Below are positions 48,393 to 60,335 of a DNA stretch of 64,000 nucleotides, piece by piece. Every line of letters begins with the position of its first letter. The stretch's first letter is position 1. The notes beneath the pieces were generated by a model that was not told the origin of the DNA, did not search any database, and saw only the letters and a list, made by a program, of their open reading frames with translations. The stretch is from Panorpa germanica (Eukaryota > Arthropoda > Insecta > Mecoptera > Panorpidae), in NCBI GenBank assembly GCA_963678705.1, contig OY783217.1:9858001-9922000 (forward strand), in the 5' to 3' direction. Position numbers and translations under genes: made by a program.

Positions 48393-49499
48393 CATTCAAT
48401 ACTGGTACAACAGTGATATTAGGTGATTTGCTAGTTAGAGTTCATATCACTGACACATTCTTTGAACGAGTGAAATAAAATTGAATTGTTTCATGAGAAA
48501 AGAATCATACGCATCTTGAATATGATGTCAAAGTGAGTCCAAAATGTTTCAAATCAAACACATTACATTTATATAATTCAATATATTGCAGAATTACGGA
48601 TTCACTTTGCCTACAGCCTTAGTCTAAGAAAAAGGCGTCTAAATCATGTATCGGCAGTTACATTATGTACCCAAATGGCGTCCAACAATTATCAGCTTTG
48701 GAATAACGCAGCTGCGCAAATTCAATACGATCTATATCGCATCGCCCCAGTGTTACCAGTCTATATTTTGAAGAATACTTCAATTTTGATCTCAACATGA
48801 TTCCTTAAGAACAACAATTACTTGCAGAAACGTTATCTTTATATTCAAGGTACTGTGCAATGCTGTATATTACATTAGTAGAGACGCTGTTTAACCCATG
48901 AATCCAAAGACACGTGTTAGCTATAAGACGATGTACAAAAGCCCATGAACTGTTCAATAGACAAATGATTTTTATTAAAGCCATTAAACCATCAAAAAGA
49001 AACTTTCTTAATAAATGATTAAATAATATTTCTAACGACGTGGTATTCTACGTACAATTAGTAAAACTAATAATAAAATACACCCACAACTTTAAGGTAT
49101 TTCTAACGATGTAAGTTTGGACACGAAACATGTGTACAATAACGGCTCGTATCTCCATAGCTATAGATACTATATAGCTATATAACGTTTACGGTTTATC
49201 AAACAAATAATGAATAATGAACTATTTCCAAGTACCATTCATTATTTATTAAAAAACATTATTAAAATTCAAAACTCGTTACGAACAAAATGTCTTTTTA
49301 TTTATCTAATATTCTAATTTGTGTCATGTACTTCTAATCACAAACAAAAATCTGTACAATGACTTTCTAGACTTTTATCTTATTTGTTTACATCCATAAC
49401 AAAAACAAAATACAAATAATGTTGATATCAGGTATAGTCAATGACTTAGAAATGCAGAGTCACATTTGTTGGATTTAATTTAAACCAGCTCAGATGGAA
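48393..49499. other. No feature identified
   Basis: A/T-rich; no frame or repeat recognised. Confidence 0.55.
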
Positions 49500-49625
49500 A
49501 TATAATGCTCGAGCTTGCATTACGCTAGCAAGTTGAATCTTTAGAACCAATACAATTTGTATTTGAGAGGTAGCAAATGAACGTTGGAATTAGCTTGTAG
49601 CAAACTAGTCAGCAAGAGTATAGTT
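49500..49625. repeat. Short dispersed repeat, copy 3 of 3
   Basis: GCTAGCAAGTTGAATCTT, ACAATTTGTATTTGAGAGG and GTTGGAATTAGCTTGTAGC line up with the copies at 23.5 and 45.9 kb. Confidence 0.6.
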
Positions 49626-49888
49626 TCAATTTTATATTGCTTAAATGTAATAGAGTGATTAACCAAGTTAAGGAGGCTTCTCTTTAAAATGTGACTAGAT
49701 TCAATGGAAGACAAAAAATGTAATTTACCACCATGAGAGTAAATTTACCAACATGTAAGAGACTTAAGCGCTTTCTAAATTTTAAGGGGACTAAAAAATA
49801 TCAGTTATCTTTGGACTTATGCTTGCTCTAAGAGTGCTTGGTTATTAATTAATTATAATTTACCCGACTTTAACAAAATTTTAATTAA

Positions 49889-50015
49889 GAGGCCATCCAT
49901 TAAACACATCACAAGCAATTGAGGGAAAAGAGTCCGCAAATTGTGACAAGATGTAACAAGGAGAAAGGAAAAGATCACAAACTTTGTTACGTCATATGTA
50001 ATCTGAAATGTTAAC
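49889..50015. repeat. Possible MITE remnant of the GGCCATCCATTAA type
   Basis: GAGGCCATCCATTAAACACATCACAA at the left and TTACGTCATATGTAAT at the right could be the decayed ends of a short element related to the one near 11.58 kb. The assignment is by resemblance only. Confidence 0.3.
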
Positions 50016-50224
50016 ACTACTAAAAAGTGCCACATCTAAATGAACATGATAGAAGTATGTTAGTAAAATGTTGTTTAAAATTGTTGAATGCTGCCTTTTA
50101 TTCCAAGCTGAACGACCCTAACATAAACATCGGGTGGAAACAAGGTACTTGTTTGTTGGAAATACCTAATGGTTTTAGAAGAATTAAATTCTACTTTACA
50201 ATAAATAACAAGGTTTTTTTAAAT

Positions 50225-50360
50225 TTAATTTGTTTAACGTCGGCTTGTTTCCGATTCCAAGTCCTATCACTGACGATCTCCTACTATTCTGACAGTTTTC
50301 ATAGTATCGTGGCATCATATATGTGTATTGCAACTCTACCTAATAATTTTTATGAATACG
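50225..50360 (-). mobile_element. SINE 3' portion, same family as 22.6 kb
   Basis: The minus strand body (TATTAGGTAGAGTTGC, ACACATATATGATG, GGAGATCGTCAGTGATAGG) and the 3' end CGGAAACAAGCCGACGTTAAA match 22629-22760. There is no promoter box; it is truncated. Confidence 0.55.
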
Positions 50361-51102
50361 TGAGCAAATGATCCATTCAACAATAAATAAATGTATAATA
50401 GTGTAATATTCTATTTATTGTTTATATTTTCACTTTAATTTTTTTCTGCACTAACATGAGCTCTTAATTTAAGGGTTTTAAAAATTGGAAATCTTTAATA
50501 CGTCTTTCGAATCTTTAATTATGGATTTAAAAAAAAAGAGTAATATCCAGACCCGCAGCATGGCCACTAATGAGCCTATCACTGTATAGTAAATAGTATA
50601 TTTATTCAATTTATGAATGGGATTATGTAGTAGTATTATGCGTGACCTCTAATAATAATATTACAACAGGTATAAAAATACATTCACCTTACATTATATA
50701 CTCATTTTTATACTACAGGTATATACATACACATACATACAAAGTCTCCATTCATCGTTGTATACCTTCCATTTTAAGGATTAGGTGTTTGTTATATAAT
50801 GTTAAAGTAGAAATAAACTTGTCACGTGATACAAATTGATTGGGAGTGAGTAGTGACATTGACAAGGAAGTTGCACTTGTTAAAAAGAGATGGTAGATTA
50901 AACAGCCAGATTACCTGTCACACCTTTGTACGGTTTACGGTGTACGGAGTTAGGGCTATTTATACGAGTAGTTACGGTCACCGGTAATGATGTTACGTAA
51001 TTGACTGTGTACTAGGAAAACGTTAAAACGTATGTAGCACGTGTTGTGGTTGCATTAAACAAATGGTGACTGTAATTGAATAGGTGACAATAATATTAGA
51101 AA

Positions 51103-51177
51103 GTACACTTTAGTTAAGTTTATTTTTAAATGTTTCATAAAATGTAATGGGATTTGTGAAGCCGATAGGCATACATA
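51103..51177 (+). mobile_element. Very short 3'-end copy of the 17.5-kb LINE family
   Basis: GAAGCCGATAGGCATACA and the upstream AAGTTTATTTTTAA / AAATGTAAT stretch match the 3' UTR of the full LINE (21800-21902), including the 3' hairpin. ATTAGAAA on both sides (51095-51102 and 51178-51185) is a possible 8-bp duplication. Only ~75 bp were copied, the minimum that retains the hairpin. Confidence 0.7.
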
Positions 51178-51382
51178 ATTAGAAATATACTATTGAATGA
51201 AGGGAATTAGAATTCATTACTGCATTTAATGACATTTTCTTTTTATGAATTAATTTCACATTGTTTTTTTTACGCTGCCAATTCACACTGGACAGTGTCG
51301 CCTAATTTCTAAATTATGTAAAATATAACTTTTTTAAGTATTGTTTATTAACTTGAGAACTTAAAGAAATGAGTCCAGCAAA

Positions 51383-51745
51383 ATTATATCAACTATAATC
51401 AGAATCAAAAATAATCATTGCAAAACTCCAGCTCACCTGTACAAAATTAATATTAAATCTGACGATAGAAGTTGTGAGAAGGAACTTTGAATCATATTAT
51501 ATTTGAATGCCTAAATTATAGTTTAGAAAGATCAAAATTGAATAGTGATATATTAGATGTGATTAAAACTTTTCCTGTTAATACTAAATTTTTGTTAAGT
51601 GATTCAAAATTAATTAGTGAATTATTGAAATATTTAGAAATTTGTAAAATTGAATTATAAATTATAAAAGATGTATAAAAAATGTTTGATGATGGCTATG
51701 ACGAAAGAAAGTCAAGGCAAATAAGTAAATAAATATTAAAAAAAA
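51383..51745 (+). mobile_element. Short LINE 3'-end element, copy 2
   Basis: It is nearly collinear with 48012-48379 and begins with the same ATTATATCAACTATAAT. The coding frame is damaged: about 10 bp are missing in the zinc-knuckle region (around 51470) and an early TGA follows. Here the position corresponding to FDG in copy 1 reads as an ECLNYS-like peptide, closer to the ancestral CCHC. It ends in AAATA-type repeats and an A-run. No clear target-site duplication is seen. Confidence 0.78.
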
Positions 51746-52799
51746 TATTGATCCAATTTCTTTTAAGAGTATATCATTTTGTATACATTTTTAAACAAAT
51801 CTCAAATGCTGTTTTGTACACTTATTAGGCAGCGGTATAGTTAACATATATGAGGCCATAACACCACATATACTACAGAAATAGTAAGAGTTAAAATGAA
51901 AAGCTATTATGTACTCAAATATAGCCTTCTACTTGTGCGGTGTTTCAAATAGCTTTATTATTATTTACTAACATTTAATTTCGTGTATTACACAATATAA
52001 CGAACTTGAACTTGGATTATATTATAATTTATATATTTTATATATACATAACTAATGTTTGTTTGCATATAATTATCATATACAAGTATGCATAGTTTAG
52101 AAGTATGATAGAACTAGAATCAGACATATGGCCGGCCACCAAGATAGTATGAAGAGTGTTTATAAACATTCAACACTGCGCTTAACAAAATCTTGACCCG
52201 TGTTTATTTGTGTGTATGTACGACCGCAATAAACACATAATGATAGGTGATTATACAGTTACTTTAAACTTTCTATATAACCTTAGGTTTTTAATTGAAA
52301 TTTATAGATGAATACTTTTACATACACATGCACTACTATATCACTGGAGCACATTTATAAATAATGCAGTGATACGAAAAATATCTTAATAGTTGTAACA
52401 TTATATTAACTGATTTCGAATTTGAGAGGAAATTGACTACCTTGACTGCATCTGCGAACAGAAGATTTTCCAAGTTTAGCAGGCCCTTCTGTGTTTAGAC
52501 GCCGAATGACTTCTTGTCTCAATAGTATAATCATTGTGAATATACATTATAATAAAGAAACATTGCAAAGTTGAATTATAATAATTATTATTGAAGCTTA
52601 AATATATTTCAAACATAATAATATAAGTATATACTATTTAAAGATCAATTTTAATGATTTTATGTAAGTAAGCGGGATGCACTTATGAGTAAGATATTGA
52701 GATAGAAACTCAATTTTCTTAAGGAATATATCACTGTTTAGCGTTTATGTTTGCCCTTTTAACACCTTTTTAAATTGCATAAAATCATGTGTGATGCAT

Positions 52800-53090
52800 T
52801 AAATAAAAGAGGGTTGCGTGGGAAGGAGAAGGAAAAATTGGAGCACATTAAGAGTAAGTGTAGGGAGAAGGGAAGGAGTAAATCTAGAGAAAATATTGCA
52901 AGGAGGAGTAAAGAAAAAGGATGGATGCTGGAAATAAGGAGAAAGAGAAGACAAAAGTAAGACGATATATTTTAAGTATAAAATAAGTTAAGGTTAGTTT
53001 ATATGATATTAATTGAAATGTAAAGGAGATTCTACAGGCGAAAAGCAAAACAATTATAAGAAATAAGGAATAAGAGAAATTAATCATTAT
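52800..53090 (+). mobile_element. Degenerate 3' fragment of the 17.5-kb LINE family
   Basis: The open frame at 52775-52960 includes KLEHIKSKCREK and ends GWMLEIRRKRRQK, corresponding to TLEHIKFECKEK and RWMAEIVRRKGK of the full ORF2 C-terminus. The two N-terminal cysteines of the knuckle are lost. The 3' UTR continues to about 53080 with a decayed version of the 3' hairpin (AGGCGAAAAGCAAAACAAT). It is purine-rich like the parent. Confidence 0.75.
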
Positions 53091-54710
53091 GATTTGACAG
53101 TGGCACATATTTCAGGAGTTAATATCTCGTCAAAACAAATCTGAACTACATAATAGAATAGAAATTTTTTATTCAATTGTCACGTTGTTTGCAAAACCCA
53201 AAGCTTAAAAAATATTTGGAAAGCGGTATTTTTAGAAAAGGATTATTTTCAGAAATTACTTTCTTTAATAAAAGATCTACCAGTTTTGCATTCTGTTCAC
53301 GCACGATGTATTCTATATTTGAATGTTATTAAAAGATTATATTTTAATTAGAAAAGGACAAATTATAATCCTAAGTATTATTTGCTCGTCCCCGAATAAA
53401 TTAAACCTTTTGTTAGGATTTTGTACTAAATAGAATCTTTGTATTATTAATATTTCCATTAGTAACAACCAGAACCTTCTCTACCTCCTCCAACAATTTC
53501 TCTATTTTCTTTTTGTTAAAGTACCTGTTCTTTATATTTGTAAACTAGTATATACGTACACTATAAGATGTTCTTATAACTAACGACCCAAATTAACTCT
53601 TAATACTTTTCACTTATCTATTCACAGACCGCAGTTTGTCCACCTCCGCTGTCGTAATGATTTTAATAACAAAAATAACATATCTTATTTCAGTAGGTGT
53701 GTGTGGCGTTGACTTTTTATAATTGTTAATGAACTAAAGGACTGTCCAATGATAGAGCATAATGATAACAAAATTATATATATTTTTAATTATTAATCAA
53801 TGAAAGCATTTTATTTTAAATATTAAAATAAATAACTTTTATTCGTTTTTTATGAGACAGTAAATGTGGTAATTATATTTTAAATTACACCTTCGTTTTT
53901 AATTAATTATTTAGATGGATATAGGCGATCTGTACCAAAATAATTAATATACGATTTACAAAATACAAGATTATCCTAGTAATATTCACGTATTTCTTTC
54001 GTTAGTTTGACAGTTCGACAAAATTGAAAGTGGATTAATTAAAATTACTGTTTTTAATAACAATTAGTAATAGAATTTGTTTTTATTTCTGATTCGATAA
54101 CACCCCACCTTGTCGAAGTTTAAAAAAAGCTCAAAATTTATGCTGATTTAAATTCTTTAAAATTAAATTGCGTTACATTTTAAAGAATAATAAATTTCAT
54201 AGAAGTGTAATTGTTTCACAGTATTTTAAGATACCACATATCTCTAAACGAAGTAGATACAAGAAATGCCCTCCCTACATAATGCTGGTAATGAAAGCAC
54301 TGAACTTAAAATATTACGAAGGCCATAACCTGAGCTAAGATATAATGCAAAATTTAAAAGCTCTTTAGTAAAAGTTATCACTTTTCACATGAAACATAAC
54401 TCACCCTCAGAGATTTTTTATTATTCTTAAGAGTTTTAGATAAACTGAATTATTACTCTCATAGATAAAATAAAAATTTACTTGGAGATTATTTATTTTT
54501 CAAGAAATGATATATGTGAAGAGTTATATAAATACAGGAGGGGCTAAACCATTAGATCAGTGTTTTCCAAAGATAGGGCTGTATATTCTATTGTCAAAGT
54601 AAAACAGTATAAACATCAGAAATAAATTTATTAAAAAAAATTCATAAATCGCATCGTACCCATCGGATTGATTGTATCAAACGTAAAAGTGAACTACACA
54701 AGCTACAAGA
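53091..54710. other. No feature identified
   Basis: A/T-rich DNA between the decayed LINE fragment and the dispersed repeat at 54711. Confidence 0.55.
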
Positions 54711-55092
54711 TTATGCCGCTTGATGGTTGGACGCATCGTGTGGTCGATGCTGGAACTAAGTGGAAGAAGTTGGAGCTGTTGTCGATAGTTTTTACCCCCT
54801 CCACACACTTGATCCACATGTCATGCACTGCTGCACGAATCGTGCAACAAAGGAAGGTTTTATACTTGAAAGGTTATTTATTTACTTGAAAGTTTTTGTT
54901 AAACGGTGTCACTGTCAATAATATCAGCAAATTGTTAAAATAAATAAATCATTCGGATCAAACTCGTTCCACCGTGTAGTAGGAACTTGCCATGTCAATC
55001 TTTCAATATTGGACTCACACGTTAAATCAAACGTTCACCGCATCGTTTGGAGCCGGTTTTATCGTATAAAACTGACGCATTTCAAACTTGTA
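54711..55092. repeat. Dispersed repeat, copy 2
   Basis: This is the homologue of 801-1150. The minus strand frame reads CCTIRAAVHDMWIKCVEGV and HLVPASTTRCVQPSSG. It contains a local duplication of ACTTGAAAG around 54865-54893 and an expanded middle. No inverted repeats or duplication of target were found around either copy. Confidence 0.7.
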
Positions 55093-56104
55093 TGAGTATC
55101 CAAACAAAGAATACTTAATGTGATTCACACAATGACTTCCATACGGATCTGTCGACGCGTACCTTAACAGAGAAAGTGTTAATTCATATATTTATTCCAT
55201 ATCCCATCTGCTCATAAAACAAACACTGTTGGCCATCACTAAGTAAGGAAGGGTTCTGGTATCTAGCCCTAAAATCAAATAACTAACATAATGCATTTAC
55301 AGCTATAATCGTAGAGTAGGTGTCGCTTTAGCTAGACTTGAGATTTTGGTCTTCCTCTCTAGTCTTCCTTATACATTCTGATCTTATATTCTTGTGCTAT
55401 GATCTTACGCGGCTAAGAGTCTGTGTAAGAGTGTACGGTATCGTACAGTGTACTCTGTATCAATAGAGATTTATCTCTTGGGGCCATATAACAATATACG
55501 AGTTGTATACGAGGATGTTATACGTTGTGTGTTATACCGCCTTCTAAGCTGACTGAGATTCAAGCCGCCTTTGTGATATGCAATATGTAAACAATGTTAG
55601 TGATAAGCACGCGCCGGTGCCAGGCGCACTGTATTTAGACAATGGAATAGGAGGACTGTGTTTATTTACTTTAATGGAGCCTGGAGGATTTATACTGATA
55701 GGATATTACCACTTTAATTAGATTATTTGTGAGTTATAGCTTCAGGTATTCAGGTGTACATTCCTAGACTTATACTATACTTCTCCTTGAGACATGTAAA
55801 AAAAAAAACAAATTAGAATATTTTTTTTTATCCTGTGTAAAGGGATTAAATTATAGTGTATTGTAATGGTTCCATGAAATGTAATTTGCAAATTAAAATA
55901 AAATTATATTTGATGTTAGATTATTAAAAGCGCGTTATAGTTTCATGGGTACTTGGAAAAGTTGAATTTGTGGGCACTTAAATATTCTTACTACGGTATT
56001 GAGTTTGAACAATTACTTTGGATCACTTCATGTTGCTAGGGGCCCTAAACCAATGTCATAGGTTCTGCAACCTAACTTGTATTGTCTTTTCGCGATATCA
56101 TTTG

Positions 56105-56112
56105 TATCTAAT
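56105..56112. repeat. Left 8-bp target-site duplication of the hAT MITE
   Basis: TATCTAAT, identical to 56440-56447 across the element. Confidence 0.88.
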
Positions 56113-56439
56113 CAGGGGCGGTCTTAGCGAATGCGAGGCCCCAGGGTGGCAGATCTTTGCGAGGCACTTGTTCTTTGTATAATTTGTAAATTGTAAGTAT
56201 TTTAAATGATATTTGACGAGAAATAAAATTGTATATTGGAAGTTTTATAAAAGTTAACAAGCACAAAGACGACAAATATTAATGATGATAAACTAAGGTA
56301 CATGAATGCCTTAAAAAATATACGCAGTGAGCGAGATTCAAATACATATATAGTAATGAATTTGTCTACTTGGATTGTTGCGCGAGAATGCGAGGCCCCG
56401 GGCTGTTGTCCTGCTTGCCACCCCCTAAGATCGCCTCTG
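56113..56439. mobile_element. hAT-type MITE, 327 bp, with intact 8-bp duplication
   Basis: The ends are CAGGGGCGGTCTTAG and, in reverse, CAGAGGCGATCTTAG, an imperfect inverted repeat. The element is bracketed by TATCTAAT at 56105-56112 and again at 56440-56447. The 8-bp duplication and CAGGGGCGG-like ends are the hallmarks of hAT transposons. No transposase is encoded, so it is non-autonomous. A degenerate sister lies at 8770-9097. Confidence 0.9.
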
Positions 56440-56447
56440 TATCTAAT
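56440..56447. repeat. Right 8-bp target-site duplication of the hAT MITE
   Basis: TATCTAAT, matching 56105-56112. Confidence 0.88.
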
Positions 56448-59400
56448 GATAATTACCTTTCTGTTATCCTGTGCGTTTGGTTAAACAGACACATAAGAAT
56501 ATAAATGGAGGTAAATATTATATGGTTTACAGATTGTTGATCGAAATATCAAATAATTTAGTCATTTAAAAAGGTTATCTATTCTTCCACAAAACACCCA
56601 GTAAACTATTTGGTGAAGTGTCTTGTTTCTTAACGTTTCTATCACTATTTCACTTCAATTATAGTTCGCATCAACTATATCTTCATTTGTATTCAAACAG
56701 GTGAGAACGAGAACTGTAAATGAACTCTTTCATGACGAAAAAATCATAAGCATCTTCAATATGATGGCAAAGTGATTTCAAAATGGGTACTCAGCAGTGC
56801 ATTTTTTTTAAATTTTTCTTCTAAATTTTAATCTTTAAAGTAATTCATTAAAAAAACTGAAATTGTATCGCTGTCAAATAGTGACGCAGAACAGAAGACA
56901 GACGTCGCCAGATTATTGTAAATGCAGCTACAGTCAACATTAAATCTTTTTTCAATTGATAAATCCGGATTGAAATATTTACCAGATGCTGGGTGGTGAC
57001 AAATGTGATAACATTAATTAATGACTTGGTGATAGATAAAAACCCTATAACATATATCATCTCAACTAATACATCATAAAAAATAAATGAAAATATCTAT
57101 TTAACAAAACTAAACACCTAAATCAAAAAGCGACCTAATTAACCGAAGATTCAAGGTGTGAGTAGGCGTATCTCTGAAATATTTAAAACTCTCTCTTTCT
57201 TGAAGATTTATTTGTAATAATAATGTGTTCTATTTATTTTACTTTTGAGTTACATAATACTCATAAAAATGACATTACGACTCTCTGGAGATGTCATATG
57301 TAGAAGCATCTTCAGAGGTTTTATGATGGTATCACTTCACTTTTAGAAAATAGAGATGTTAGATTTCTTTTTATTTTATTTTCTGGATCTAAATATAACT
57401 GTCATAAATATGTTTTTTAAAAACGAATTATGTCATTATGACAGTAAAAATTGTTTGGAAATAGAAGATCAAATAAACGTATTAATTTACCAAAATTTAA
57501 AATGGTTGTTAAAGTTACAAAATTGTATGGTTTCATTTGAAAAGGTTGATATAGACGGAATATTATGAAAGAGTCAGGTTGTACTTTACAATTTAATGAA
57601 TTACACATTCATTTGTAGTAATTATAAACCTATTCATTCATTTGATTCAGATAATTCATTAGAGATATTGAATATGAAACAGTACCCTTCATTAGATGAA
57701 CCCTATGGAATTGAGATGAGGATACGCAACAGAGACATTTAACGGTAATCAACACGCTATGCCGCTTAATTAGCAACCCTATTTTTTTATGATGCATATA
57801 GGAACGAAGAAGTTAAAATCCCATCGTATCGTAGTTTTATATGGTTGCTATAACTTGCTAGTTGTACATAGTTGTAAATGGTTTTGTGCTATTAAATAAA
57901 GTCTGTAAATAGTGTAATCCTTCTTTTTATTTTAATTGCGGCTATTCTTTATTTTTAAGTTACAACGCATAGTGAAAATAACTACTCCGCTCGGTAATTA
58001 AACAGAACCCAAGTCACAGGCGTGATACGGCACATATATAGAAAATTCGAGAATCTTACTCTCTTTCTGTATTCCTCACTGGCACCTACAAATTTGTACC
58101 TTTGGCGTCATAGAAGGTTCCAGAGCTCCCTTTATTCCCCTTTCACGCCCTTACAAGTTTGTATCCTTTGGTGTTACAAGCTGAAGAAGATAGTTGCTAC
58201 GCACACACGCCGCTAAATTGTATATTTAATTCACTATCTTATAATATAACTTGTGTAGCGGATTGTACTATTCATATATTACAATAATGTTGACCTTATG
58301 AAGGGTTTACCATTTAACCAACGCTTAAAATAGTAGATTGCTCTTGAGAAAAACAAATAAATGGTAATACATTAGGCTGAGCTAAGAGTAGTTTGCACTG
58401 CTCTTATTTCCGCTACTATAGGTTGTTTAGGATCGTTGTATGAGCCCGTACAGTAGGACTAGTCACTGGGCTATATAATATAATCCAGGGTGTGGCATTT
58501 AAAAGGTGCCATACCATTAAAGCCACAATAAAATAAATCCATTCCAAACAAACACAGATGTGGATGTTGCCGGATCGTACTTAGCTGGTCAATTTGTGCC
58601 AAAGAATGTTTCAATGACTGAATTAATGTACATAGCTACACATAAAATATTTAACAACATTAATTGCTGGGAATAGAATTGTTGTAGTCATTTTTCAAGT
58701 TGTTTACTTTATTTGTTTGCTTGTCGTTTTATGACAATAAATAAGATTGATCGATAGCTTATAATTGTATAATTTCTTTTACAAATATTTAATTTAGTGA
58801 TATGAACGAATAGACTTTTCTTAACGATTGAATTAACAACAATATTGGAAATATATGCCGTGGCGTTTCAAAATTATTAGGGACTTAATTTTTTTTTTTT
58901 TTTATTTACAAAGAATAATACAACTAAGCGTGGCTTATCTAGCAATATTAGGGACTTAATGCGATACTAAAAATTTGGACTTTTTTTTAGCTCCAATGTG
59001 AAATCAATTGTTTGTAGTCGTATTTCCCTTTCATCTTGTCCGAAATTAACTTTTCTTATTGCTCCATGCGACATTAATTATATATAGTAAGAATTCAACC
59101 AAGTTTCTGGGGCCCATATCCCCAACTTTATAAATTAATATTTTGATTTGTGGTATTTATTTATGTTTACGTTGCTCTGTTACAATTCAAGTAATTTTTA
59201 TTTCTACGAAAACTTGCGATGGAAAATAAGTCTGAGATTGGGATATACATAATCCAAGTACCAAAAGTTTTAGGGGGAGCATAAACAGCACTTTACTACT
59301 TAAGCAACTAAATGAAGACTGTATGTAAGGGGGGTATATAAGTTGAAAGAAAAATAAGAAAATAAGAACAATCTAGAAATATTCTTGTAGAATTATACTC

Positions 59401-59605
59401 TCATAATAAAAATATATAACCACGTGTTTCAAGTATTTTATAAACAGGGTGTTCTAAAAGAAGCACGATTCTAAGGACCATTTTATTTAGGCGTGTGTTA
59501 GAAATAAATTTGGATTTCAATAATAACTATTATTATAACTCTAGTAATATACAACTAGCAATATTTCTTTATTGAAATATATGGTCAAAATAATCACACT
59601 CATCC
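56448..59605. other. No gene identified
   Basis: A/T-rich, with the GC-richer stretch at 57.95-58.21 kb. A phrase at 59453 (AACAGGGTGTTCTAAAAG) resembles terminal sequences of some mariner-type elements, without a partner. Confidence 0.45.
58083..58190. repeat. Degenerate short tandem pair
   Basis: CCTACAAATTTGTACCTTTGG (about 58084-58104) recurs as CCTTACAAGTTTGTATCCTTTGG (about 58150-58172), ~66 bp apart, each followed by a GT..A.AAG-like extension. It lies in a moderately GC-richer stretch (57.95-58.21 kb) of unknown nature. Confidence 0.4.
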
Positions 59606-59765
59606 TCAAGCTGGTCAAAGTAGTTAGGTCGTAAACTGTAACACTCAGCTATACTTTGGGTCCGAGTTCGATTTTCAGATATGGAATAAATTAATCCATG
59701 ATTGGCAATGAGGTAAACTCACTAAATGATAAAGAAATAAAAAATAAATATAATAATAAATCCAC
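59606..59765 (+). mobile_element. tRNA-derived SINE
   Basis: The A box TGGTCAAAGTAGTTAGG (59612-59628) and B box GAGTTCGATTTTC (59664-59676) are 35 bp apart, normal for a tRNA-derived promoter. An unrelated body and an A/T-rich tail (AAATAAATATAATAATAAAT) follow. It is old: both boxes deviate from consensus. Confidence 0.62.
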
Positions 59766-60159
59766 AAAAACAATTATTATAGTGCAATTAATGCGAGATA
59801 TAACCTAGCTATTGAATAGCAATAATATAATAATAATAAAAAATGGCCACACTGTAAAGCGTTGCGATCTATTCCTCAAATATCTCATAGAAGGCGCTAA
59901 TATATAACCAACTGTCTCTTTAAGGACACGATCGAATTCCATATTAAACATAGTTAAAAACTCATAGTGGATGGCTCATTTCACACACACGTTAAAAATT
60001 AAAACATTAAGATATAGCAAACAGATATAATTTGGTATTTACCTAAAAACCTATTTTATTTTCGTCTCACTTAAACCACCTTGTTATATATAACACTTAT
60101 TTATTTTATATCGTAACACATTTTCCAAGAAGTTTCCATACCCCCTCGTGAAAATTCAT

Positions 60160-60335
60160 GTTAACACTCTCTTACAAGTTTCTCTGTTCAAAGAGTGTCG
60201 AATGCATCTCGGAACTCGGGAAAATGCTTTAACACCTGAAACAGTCTCGAGAAAGGATCGTGAAGGAGTACTGGGTCCTAGTCCTCGTCCTGGTTCTATA
60301 GAAACGTGGATTACAGCGTTACAAGGATCTTAAAA
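60160..60335. other. GC-richer island, possible exon or repeat fragment
   Basis: About 150 bp stands out against the A/T-rich surroundings. Both strands are open: plus reads CRMHLGTRENALTPETVSRKDREGVLGPSPRPGS, minus reads VSIEPGRGLGPSTPSRSFLETVSGVKAFSRVPRC. There is no start codon at the frame opening (GTG) on the plus strand. No family is recognised. Confidence 0.2.
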
